Of a stretch of DNA of 64,000 bases, positions 17,329 through 24,908 are shown in pieces (position 1 is the first letter of the stretch; every line of letters begins with the position of its first letter). The notes under the pieces were generated by a model. It did not search any database. It saw nothing but the letters and a program-made list of their open reading frames with translations, and was not told where the DNA came from. The translations under genes and the position numbers were made by a program. The DNA is from Phycisphaerales bacterium. GTDB taxonomy: Bacteria; Planctomycetota; Phycisphaerae; Phycisphaerales; SM1A02. The stretch is taken from contig JAQWPT010000001.1 in NCBI GenBank assembly GCA_029245245.1, positions 17,948 to 81,947 of the forward strand, in the 5' to 3' direction.

Positions 17329-19326
17329 ATGGCATCGAAGTACCGAACCGCTCCCAGTTCATCCACCAAGCTGCCTGGCGGCATTCCCTACATCATCGGG
17401 AACGAGGCCGCAGAGCGGTTCTCCTTCTACGGCATGAAGGGGATCCTCACCATCTTCATGGCCCAGATGCTCGTCTTCATGCCCGGTGGTGTGCTGGAGG
17501 AGCAGATGGGCCCCAGCGAGGTGGTCAGTCGGTACCACCTGTTCGTCAGTGCCGTCTACATCACTCCTCTGTTCGGGGCGTTCATCGCGGATGCATTTCT
17601 CGGCAAGTACCTCACGATCATGCTGCTGTCGATCGTCTATTGCCTGGGGCATGGTGCACTGGCGTTGATGGGTACGGAGTGGCCCTTCCTGGATGAGCCG
17701 CTCAATCCCAGTTTCTTCCTCATGCTTGGGCTCATACTCATCTGTGTGGGCTCGGGAGGCATCAAGCCGTGCGTATCGGCTCACGTCGGCGACCAGTTCG
17801 GCGAGTCGAGTGCGAAGATATGGATGACCAAGATCTTCATGGTGTTCTACCTGTCGATCAACATCGGTGCGGCACTGTCGAATCTGGCGACCCCCTGGCT
17901 GCTGGAGCACCATGGCCCGCACTGGGCCTTCGGTGTGCCCGGCGTGCTCATGGCCATTGCGACCCTCATGTTCTGGATGGGACGCAACAAGTTCATCCAC
18001 GTGCCACCAGGCGGCATGGACTTCATCCGTGAGGTGTTCAGTGCACGGGGGATCAAGGCGCTGCTCAAACTCTCGATCATCTATGTCTTCGTGGCCGTCT
18101 TCTGGGCCCTGTTCGATCAGACCGGCTCGACCTGGATTCTGCAGGCCGAGGACATGAACCGGAACTGGCTTGGGATCGAGTGGCTGTCCTCCCAGCTTCA
18201 GTTCATCAATCCGGCGATGATCCTGATTCTGACGCCGCTCTTCGGGTGGGTGGTGTACCCGGCCATCGACAAGGTGTGGCCATTGACACCGATGCGCAAG
18301 ATCAGCATCGGCTTCTTCATCATGGCGGGTGGATTTGCGATCATCGGTATTGCTCAGGACCTGATCGATGCCGGGGGCACGCCGTCGATCACCTGGCAGG
18401 TGGCCGCGTACGCGATCGTCACGACGGCCGAGGTGCTGGTCTCCATCACATGCCTCGAGTTCTCCTACACGCAGGCTCCACGCAAGATGAAGTCGATCGT
18501 CATGGGATTCTTCCTCGCGTCGGTGACGGTGGGGAACATCATCACGGGCATGGTCAGTACCGTCAGCATCATGCCGTCGGACATGGAGGTCGTCACCAAG
18601 GCGCACCAGCGGGTTGTGGCCTGGATGGGCAAACATGATGGCAAGGTGCCTGACGAAGCGCAGGTCCAGAAACTGCTGGCCGGCCTGCACGTTCCGGAAG
18701 GGCTGCAGGAGCCGATCTACTCACTGACCGAATCCGGATTCTCAGTCGGCCTTCCGCTTGGTGAAGCGTCGGTGGAGGGGTATACCAGCGGCAATGTCTT
18801 CTATGACATCGAGGGGGCCAAGAGCCGAATGGAATGGCCTGCGATGGCCGAGCTCAATGGTGCTGCCGATCGGATCGAGTCCTTCTGGCGTGAGAATGAT
18901 CGCCTGCCTTCAGGCGAGCAGGGGGCGGAGATTCTGAAGGGGTTGGATGATCCGTGGGATCATCCCCTCGTCTACCGGTTGATCAACCGCAACAACTTCT
19001 CCATCGGCAGTCCCGGTCCGAGTGATGATCTGCTTTCGCCATCGTCAGTCGTGCTCAATGGAACCGTGGAGTATCCATCGCTCCCGGAAGCTGACGATTC
19101 ATGGCTGTCCCGTCGCAAGGCTGAACTTGGCATTGAAACCGCTGCGACCGGATCTGGAGAAATCGTGCTGAGCCGCAACCATGAGGTTGGCGGACAGAAT
19201 CGGTTCCAGGGTGCAGCCTTCTTCTGGTTCTTCACCTGGTTGATGCTCGGTACGGCCGTCGTATTCGTCCCGGTCGCCTACCTCTACAAGCCGATGACCT
19301 ACCTCATGAACGAGACGGACGACTGA
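17329..19326 (+). CDS. POT (PTR2) family proton-coupled peptide transporter with two pseudopilin-like repeats in the last loop
   Basis: An inner-membrane transporter importing di- and tripeptides with protons. The family signature ExxERFxxYG is present as NEAAERFSFYG (residues about 23-33), together with the second conserved region IADAFLGKYLTIMLLSIVYCLGH and the FYLSINIGAALSNLATPWLLE helix. About 14 helices are predicted. The start at 17329 has AGGAG six bases before it. The protein is 665 residues, about 170-200 longer than usual; the extra sequence (about residues 420-620) lies between the last two helices, so in the periplasm. It holds two similar ~55-residue segments (424-479 and 512-567). 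The second has NDRLPSGEQG, DPWDHPLVYRL and FSIGSPGPS, closely matching the C-terminal domain of GspG pseudopilins (NxRxPxxxQG, DPWGxP, SxGPDG). The transporter call is firm; the repeat homology is my reading. Confidence 0.92.
   Translation: MASKYRTAPSSSTKLPGGIPYIIGNEAAERFSFYGMKGILTIFMAQMLVFMPGGVLEEQMGPSEVVSRYHLFVSAVYITPLFGAFIADAFLGKYLTIMLLSIVYCLGHGALALMGTEWPFLDEPLNPSFFLMLGLILICVGSGGIKPCVSAHVGDQFGESSAKIWMTKIFMVFYLSINIGAALSNLATPWLLEHHGPHWAFGVPGVLMAIATLMFWMGRNKFIHVPPGGMDFIREVFSARGIKALLKLSIIYVFVAVFWALFDQTGSTWILQAEDMNRNWLGIEWLSSQLQFINPAMILILTPLFGWVVYPAIDKVWPLTPMRKISIGFFIMAGGFAIIGIAQDLIDAGGTPSITWQVAAYAIVTTAEVLVSITCLEFSYTQAPRKMKSIVMGFFLASVTVGNIITGMVSTVSIMPSDMEVVTKAHQRVVAWMGKHDGKVPDEAQVQKLLAGLHVPEGLQEPIYSLTESGFSVGLPLGEASVEGYTSGNVFYDIEGAKSRMEWPAMAELNGAADRIESFWRENDRLPSGEQGAEILKGLDDPWDHPLVYRLINRNNFSIGSPGPSDDLLSPSSVVLNGTVEYPSLPEADDSWLSRRKAELGIETAATGSGEIVLSRNHEVGGQNRFQGAAFFWFFTWLMLGTAVVFVPVAYLYKPMTYLMNETDD
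18598..19030 (+). repeat. Two tandem GspG-C-terminal-like protein repeats inside the POT transporter
   Basis: Repeat A (18598-18765) and repeat B (18862-19030) align as HDGKVPDEAQ / NDRLPSGEQG, then EGLQEPIYSL / WDHPLVYRL, then FSVGLPLGE / FSIGSPGPS. Repeat B keeps the GspG DPW motif; repeat A has lost it. They are diverged protein-level repeats, not a recent DNA duplication. Confidence 0.6.
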
Positions 19327-19348
19327 TCCGGATCGGATCGCGGGCGGT

Positions 19349-20578
19349 TCAGGATGCCGGTGGCTGGTCCGGCGTGTACGTCGGTGCCTGTGCCATGGGA
19401 ATGAGCGCTCGCAGGGTGATGGCGTCTCCGCCATTGGGTGTCATCAGAATGAATCGCCAGTTGGCATCATTCGTGGCCCGGGGGATCGCCACCTGGTCGT
19501 GCAGTCGGACCGAGCGATGCAGTCGACTGGGATCCACGTATCGAAGTTCGGTGGGGGTGGAAACCAGGTAGCGACCGCCGACGTCGCCGACGGCGGCAAC
19601 CGCCTGATCGAGCAGGACGAAGGGAAGAGCATCTTCGCTTTCATCCGGGTTCCAGACGACGACCCGCCGTTCTCCGGGATGGTAGAAGATGAAGTTCTCG
19701 TACTCATTCGCCGACACGTCATGAATGACGGGATGCGCCGCGACTGCCTGTGAGGCCATCCTCGCTGTTCCCTTGGGCATGATGTTGATGTCCCGCAGGC
19801 TGCTGAGCATGGTCTCGGTTGACACGGTCTTCATCGTGGCGAGTTTCATCATTCCAGTTGATGAAACCCAGAATGCATAGAGCCGATCGTTCTGGTTGCT
19901 CCAGGAGGGGAAGTACCAGTTGCCCCCCTGGTTGTCGATGTCGAATTCGCGTCCGGATGCTCCCCTGATCACGAGCGTGAAGCCCGGTTCATTCACGGGA
20001 CGACTGCACCAGGAAAGTTCGCCGTTGGGTCCGATGCAGCCGAAGGCGTTGACGTCCCCGTTCTTGACCAGCCATTCGATCTCGCCCGATACCCAGTCGA
20101 CCTTGCCGATGTCGCGAACGCCATCGGGCAGTGGGGCTTCGACAAGGAAGCCTTTCGCATCGGCGGATCGTCCCAGCAGCAGCGGCGGTGAGAGCCGGTA
20201 GGCCATTGTGCAGTCGCCAGTGGCCTGGTTGAGCCGCCAGACCTCGATGCCGGTTCCAAGTGGTGACGGTGCGCCGGGTTCGGCGAGCCGTGTCGGTGCT
20301 TCCGGTGACAGCCCAGTGGATGTCGCGACGTATCGGCTGTCGGGGCTGACGATGGGGAGGAGAAACTGATCGTATGGGATGTCGCAGAGATTCTGCAGGT
20401 TGGCTCTGAAGCGAATCGCTTCCGTGCCTCCTCGCTGCATCTCCTGCTGGGCAATCTCGTACAGGCGCTTTTGCGCCTCCGGTCGCATGGTGTTCGTCTT
20501 GGGTGGTATGAGTGACGAGACGCAGCCGGTCAGTGCCATGATTGCGACGAGGGACAGGATGAGGCGGGTGTATGCCAT
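19349..20578 (-). CDS. Predicted lipoprotein with beta-propeller-like body, last gene of the T2SS operon
   Basis: A 409-residue protein with a lipoprotein signal (hydrophobic stretch ending IMALTGC, cysteine at about residue 19). After a short helical region the sequence reads as repeated beta strands with SPDSRYVATS, NWYFPSWSNQNDRLYAFWV and NWRFILMTPNGGDAITLRA, like a TolB/WD40-type propeller. I do not recognise a named family. It starts eight bases after the gspD stop in the same direction, so it is translated from the same message. A role linked to the secretin (for example a pilotin-like or substrate-contact lipoprotein) is possible but is only inferred from position. It is convergent with the POT transporter gene. 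Confidence 0.75.
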   Translation of the reverse strand: MAYTRLILSLVAIMALTGCVSSLIPPKTNTMRPEAQKRLYEIAQQEMQRGGTEAIRFRANLQNLCDIPYDQFLLPIVSPDSRYVATSTGLSPEAPTRLAEPGAPSPLGTGIEVWRLNQATGDCTMAYRLSPPLLLGRSADAKGFLVEAPLPDGVRDIGKVDWVSGEIEWLVKNGDVNAFGCIGPNGELSWCSRPVNEPGFTLVIRGASGREFDIDNQGGNWYFPSWSNQNDRLYAFWVSSTGMMKLATMKTVSTETMLSSLRDINIMPKGTARMASQAVAAHPVIHDVSANEYENFIFYHPGERRVVVWNPDESEDALPFVLLDQAVAAVGDVGGRYLVSTPTELRYVDPSRLHRSVRLHDQVAIPRATNDANWRFILMTPNGGDAITLRALIPMAQAPTYTPDQPPAS

Positions 20579-20586
20579 GAGAGGTA

Positions 20587-23400
20587 TCAGTTGGCGTCGA
20601 TATCGATCATGTCGATCTTGTCGCTGTCGATCTCGGTCTGCTTCGGGTCCTGATCGGGAAGCACCACGTCGCCATCATCAACAGCCTTCGTGGCATTGTT
20701 GAGGTTCTGTCCGGCGATGCGCTCGTTGATCTTGAGGTCCAGCGTCTCCTGATTGGCAAGCTGCTCGGCCAGCGGCCGGGAGACCTCTTCAAGTCGAATG
20801 AGGTCTTCGCGGTTGAAGTTGTCGTAGTTGTCGTCGGGATTCTGAACCACGGAAGGCGTGATGAAAGCGAGCAGTTCGTTGCGCTCCATCGTTTCATCGG
20901 TGTACTTGAAGAGTTCGCCGATGATGGGAATGTCACCCAGCAGCGGAATCTTCGACTTGAACTGTCGTTCGCTTTCCTTGAGCAGGCCGCCGATGACGAC
21001 GGTCTGACCATCAAGCACGATGACGTGGCTGTTGACCTGCTTCCTTGAGAAGACATCGGCAGTGGTTGTGTTGCTGCCAACCTGTGTTTTGCCAATGATG
21101 TCGGACAACTGCAGGCTGATCTCCAGGTCGACCGTGCCTTCCTGGGTGATGCGTGGGCGGACGTTCAGGAAGACGCCGACATCCCTGTATTCGAACTGGG
21201 TGTTCAGCGAGTTGCCGCCGGCAAGGTCGGTGGTGTTGCTGGTGGGAATGGGAACTTCCTTGCCGGAGAAGAAGACGGCTTCCTCGTTGTCGGCGGTGAA
21301 GACCCGTGGTTCCTGGATGATTCGGGTGTTGGTCACCTGGGCCAATGCTTCGATGATCACTCGCACGTCGAAGGTGTTGATGTTCAATGTCGACGTCGTC
21401 GTGCCGTTGAGCAGCTCGCCGAGAAAGTCTGTCACGGTTGCGGTCATCGAGTTGCCGAGTCCGTCGGCGAGGCCGCCGCCCCAGTACTGGCCGCCGACAT
21501 CGTCGGATTGTGTTGCTCCCGCACCGTACTTGAATCCGAAGTTCAACTGGTCCGTGATATCAACCTCGACCACGGTGGCCGAGAGCAGGACCTGCCGGCG
21601 AGGCCGGTCGAAGCTTTCGATCAGATTGACCATGGGTTCAAGGAAGGATTGCGGAGCCAGCACGGCCAGTGCGTTCTGTCGGACGATCGGAACGATTCGG
21701 ACCTTGCCGATGAGCGAGGATTCCGGTGACTGTTCGTCATCTTCGCTGCCTCGCTGCCAGGGGAAGTTCAGTTCCTGGCCAGTGGTCGTGGTGTTCTGTA
21801 CGCCGGCGCCGGTGCTGGTACCGGAGGGAGATTCGAAACCTTCTCCGCTGAGCCCGGTATCGGGCCTGGGAATGGATACGTTGGTTCCGGGCTTTGACAG
21901 CAGCACGTTCAATTCCTCGGAGAGTTCGACAGCCCGCGCGTACTTGAGCTGGATGATCCGGGGAACACCGACGTTGCTTGGTTGATCGAGTTCCTGAATG
22001 ATCGAGGAGATGAAGTCGAAGGATTCAACGGTCTTGGCGAGTACGAGCAGCGCATTCTTGTCCGGGTAGGCGTCGATCGAGTAGATGCCGGAGATGGCCT
22101 GGGTCGCGTTTGCTCGCTGGTTGTTCTGTCCTCCGCCTCTGGACGAGCCGCCGCTGCTGCCGCCTTCGCCAAGAACCTCCTCCAGCAATGACTTGATCTT
22201 CAGCGGATCGGTGTACTTGAGCACGAAGAGACGGGACGTACCGGCGGAGCGGGGAAGATCCCATTCGGTGCCGATGAGGGTTGCGATCTCTTCCATGATG
22301 CCCGGCTCGGTCTGCACGGTTACCGCGTTCTGCTGCACGCTGACAGTCAGGCGCAGTTCGATGCCCGTGTCGCTGCTGGACGCGCCGGTCCTGTTGCTGG
22401 ACCCCTGGCTCCGAGTGTTCCGCTGGTTGGTACTGGTGCCGGTGCTTCGTCGGCTGGAACTCGTGGAGGTTCCGCCGGAGAAGAGGTCCTCGATGTTCGT
22501 GGCGATCTCATTGGCATCTGCCCACTTCAGCCGGAAGGTGTGCATTCGGCGGTTCAGCCACTTCTGGTCGAGCTCACGGATGATCTTGTCGTATTGCTGG
22601 CAGAGACCGATGTCGCCGAGCACGATGATCTGGTTTGAGAGTTCATCCACCCAGACCTCGGCATACTGCGGCTTCATCTCAGAGATCTTGTCCGCAATCT
22701 CGCCCGCGTCGCTGACGGTGACGGGAAAGATTTTCATCACGATGGTGCCGCGGTCCTTGCGGTCACGGATGTCCACCGCGGCATCAAGGACTGGGATGTC
22801 ACTCATCTCGTCGGTGATCGTCGTGAGATCAAGTTTGGTGAGAATGATCAACTGTGGTCGTTCGATCACGGCGATGCCGTTCATGCGCAGGGCGCTGAAG
22901 AGCATGTCGAGGGCTTCACGTTTCTCGATGGGCTCATCGACGATGACCGTGATCTTCCCGCCGGTGGAGCCGATGCCGATGCCGGAGCCATCCAGTTTCA
23001 GGGGCATCACGATCTTGCCGGTGATCTTGGCGAGCCAGGGGACGATTTCCTTGATCTCGACGTTGTCGAAGGCGAAGTTGATCTTGCCTTCCGGGATCGG
23101 CCGCCGGTTGAGATGGGCCTGCTCGATGGGTTCGAGCACGCTGGAGGGTCGATAGCCGTCGGCGTTGCGAGAGTTGATCGGCTCGGCCACCGGCAGTTCA
23201 TTCGCCGGTTCCGGATTTGATTCGTTCGTCTCTTCGGGGAGCGCCTCCGGCGGAGCTTCGGGTGCAGGACGGCCGTCCTCCTGGGCCCACGAGGAGTCCG
23301 CAAGGCCGCAGGTCAGCAGGAGAGGAAGGAGAAATGCGATGTTGATCTTGTTGCGTGCCACGTCAATCTTCTCGAGGGGTGCCAACGGTGAGTGGGGCAA
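20587..23400 (-). CDS. gspD: Type II secretion system secretin GspD
   Basis: Forms the outer-membrane channel of the type II secretion system. After an N-terminal signal peptide (IAFLLPLLLTCGLADSSWAQ) come an N0-like domain (about residues 95-200, INFAFDNVEIKEIVPWLAKI) and several ring-building N domains. These are separated by long Ser/Thr/Gly/Asn-rich linkers (near 22390-22480, 22110-22160 and 21780-21870). The C-terminal secretin domain has VNSHVIVLDGQTVVIGGLL and KIPLLGDIPIIGELFKY. At 937 residues it is longer than usual because of the linkers. The frame opens with a TTG at 23400; a GTG at 23358 with GAGAAG seven bases before it is an equally good or better start. PilQ is the alternative, but linkage to gspE-M favours GspD. 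Confidence 0.93.
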   Translation of the reverse strand: MPHSPLAPLEKIDVARNKINIAFLLPLLLTCGLADSSWAQEDGRPAPEAPPEALPEETNESNPEPANELPVAEPINSRNADGYRPSSVLEPIEQAHLNRRPIPEGKINFAFDNVEIKEIVPWLAKITGKIVMPLKLDGSGIGIGSTGGKITVIVDEPIEKREALDMLFSALRMNGIAVIERPQLIILTKLDLTTITDEMSDIPVLDAAVDIRDRKDRGTIVMKIFPVTVSDAGEIADKISEMKPQYAEVWVDELSNQIIVLGDIGLCQQYDKIIRELDQKWLNRRMHTFRLKWADANEIATNIEDLFSGGTSTSSSRRSTGTSTNQRNTRSQGSSNRTGASSSDTGIELRLTVSVQQNAVTVQTEPGIMEEIATLIGTEWDLPRSAGTSRLFVLKYTDPLKIKSLLEEVLGEGGSSGGSSRGGGQNNQRANATQAISGIYSIDAYPDKNALLVLAKTVESFDFISSIIQELDQPSNVGVPRIIQLKYARAVELSEELNVLLSKPGTNVSIPRPDTGLSGEGFESPSGTSTGAGVQNTTTTGQELNFPWQRGSEDDEQSPESSLIGKVRIVPIVRQNALAVLAPQSFLEPMVNLIESFDRPRRQVLLSATVVEVDITDQLNFGFKYGAGATQSDDVGGQYWGGGLADGLGNSMTATVTDFLGELLNGTTTSTLNINTFDVRVIIEALAQVTNTRIIQEPRVFTADNEEAVFFSGKEVPIPTSNTTDLAGGNSLNTQFEYRDVGVFLNVRPRITQEGTVDLEISLQLSDIIGKTQVGSNTTTADVFSRKQVNSHVIVLDGQTVVIGGLLKESERQFKSKIPLLGDIPIIGELFKYTDETMERNELLAFITPSVVQNPDDNYDNFNREDLIRLEEVSRPLAEQLANQETLDLKINERIAGQNLNNATKAVDDGDVVLPDQDPKQTEIDSDKIDMIDIDAN

Positions 23401-23460
23401 GGCCCGGATGGGTCAACGAATGATCCGTGCCGACTATTCCATGTACAGGTGCCTGGTTCT

Positions 23461-24348
23461 TCATTTCGCTTCTCCGGGATCGCCTGCCACCGGGGCTGGT
23501 GCCAGTTCCGCCTCCGGGGTCACCGGGCTTTCTTGATCAACTTCGGTGCCCGCATCATTGGCAGGCTCCAGTGGTGGGGCTTCAAGACCACGTTCCACTT
23601 CATCGGGTGCGATTGTGCCGGAATCGAGTGCGGGCGTCTCGCTCGCCTTGGTGTCGTCAAAGGGAGCGTCGACCCCTTCGATCTTCGGCGGGCATGGTTC
23701 ACCCATGTGCTCGTGGTGTTCTTCGGAGATGTCCTCAAGCACGCCATCGGGCATCTTGATGCTGGGGGGCATGTCGGCGAAGGGCGTGCTGTCCATGTCG
23801 ATCAGCGCTACCTCGTAGGGCCCACCACCCTGGTAGTTGACCGTGATGCCACGCGGTGGATTGGTCGAAACCACATTGATGTCATCGTGGCTGTCGCCGA
23901 TCTTCAGGCGGGTCAGCGGATCGCCGTCGCTGGCCTTCTCCTTGAACCATGCTTCGTCGCCGAGAATGGCCACGAGCTTGGGCCCGGTGTAATTCGGCGG
24001 GTACCTCGGGGGAGGTGGTGGCGGGGGCGGCTTGTCTTCTTCTTCCGTCTTTGGCGGAGGCGGTGGCGGAGGCGGGGGAGGCTTCCGCTTGATGTCCGGG
24101 GTGTAGAAGAACGATCTCCCATTGAACCGATCCACATCGGTTTCCATGTTCGACTGGTGCCTGGCCAGCAACTTGTCCATCGAGTCGTTCGGTTCCGGAG
24201 ATCCGAGCATGATGGTGGAACCGGAGCGGTAGAGGCCCGGCGTCATGACCACCAGGAAGATCACGATCAGGGCAAGGGCTGCAATGCTGAAGTTCAGCGG
24301 ATTGAGCATGGAAGTGTTGCGGTTGGGTTTCATCGCGATCGCACCCAT
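23461..24348 (-). CDS. GspC-like inner-membrane protein with proline-rich linker
   Basis: A 295-residue protein placed where a GspC/PilP-type protein is expected. It has one N-terminal membrane segment (LNFSIAALALIVIFLVVMTPG), then a linker with two runs of eight to ten prolines (24002-24022 and 24055-24085). A small beta-rich domain follows (GPKLVAILGDEAWFKEK to GGGPYEVALID) that resembles the homology region of GspC, which links the inner-membrane platform to the secretin. The tail is acidic and Pro/Ala-rich. It overlaps the end of the GspM-like gene by 19 bases and precedes gspD. An in-frame ATG at 24333 (MKPNRN) is an alternative start. Sequence similarity to GspC is weak, so the assignment rests on architecture and position. 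Confidence 0.65.
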   Translation of the reverse strand: MGAIAMKPNRNTSMLNPLNFSIAALALIVIFLVVMTPGLYRSGSTIMLGSPEPNDSMDKLLARHQSNMETDVDRFNGRSFFYTPDIKRKPPPPPPPPPPKTEEEDKPPPPPPPPRYPPNYTGPKLVAILGDEAWFKEKASDGDPLTRLKIGDSHDDINVVSTNPPRGITVNYQGGGPYEVALIDMDSTPFADMPPSIKMPDGVLEDISEEHHEHMGEPCPPKIEGVDAPFDDTKASETPALDSGTIAPDEVERGLEAPPLEPANDAGTEVDQESPVTPEAELAPAPVAGDPGEAK

Positions 24349-24908
24349 GCTTCAAGAGAAATCCGGGTTCGTACCTGCTTGTTGCCGGCCTTGTCGATGC
24401 GGATGTTGGTGACGGACTCGATGCCGGGGTGGGACTCCAACTCCGAGATGATCTGGATCGCATTTCCGGCCGACGAGGAGAAGTCGAGTTCGCCCTTGAC
24501 TCGTTCGATCTTTTCTCCGGCCTGAGCAATGCCGGGGAGCACGCTGGCTTTGATGGCATTGCTCTGCGCCTGGTAGAACGTGTCGTTCTTGACTCCATGT
24601 CGTGACAGGATGTCCTGCACGATCTCGATGAGAGCGAGCGAACCATCCGCCTTGCGGTCCGGAAGCACGATGCTGCCGTAGGTCAGGGCGGCATTCTGGG
24701 AGCGGGCATCAAGGGACACCGAGTTGCTGGTTCGTTCCAGGTTCGACTCCATGCGATCAGCGGTCTCGGCCCAGGCCGTGCTGGAGGGATCCAGGATCTG
24801 CGCCCAGATGAGGAAGGCGAGCAGGAATACGCACGCTCCGAGAACCCACTGCCAGACGGGTTCGAGTCCGCGGAATCGATCGATCTGTCGGGAGGCATCG
24901 AGTTTCAT
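24330..24908 (-). CDS. GspM/PilO-like type II secretion assembly protein
   Basis: A 192-residue bitopic inner-membrane protein. A short cytoplasmic N-terminus is followed by a membrane helix (WQWVLGACVFLLAFLIWAQIL), a helical stretch that can form a coiled coil (about residues 50-80), and a ferredoxin-like fold with paired segments ALIEIVQDILSRHGV and AIQIISELESHPGIESV. This is the plan of GspM and PilO, which pair with GspL/PilN in the assembly platform. It overlaps gspL by four bases and is followed by the GspC-like gene, so context supports the role strongly even though primary sequence does not separate GspM from PilO. Confidence 0.75.
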   Translation of the reverse strand: MKLDASRQIDRFRGLEPVWQWVLGACVFLLAFLIWAQILDPSSTAWAETADRMESNLERTSNSVSLDARSQNAALTYGSIVLPDRKADGSLALIEIVQDILSRHGVKNDTFYQAQSNAIKASVLPGIAQAGEKIERVKGELDFSSSAGNAIQIISELESHPGIESVTNIRIDKAGNKQVRTRISLEAWVRSR

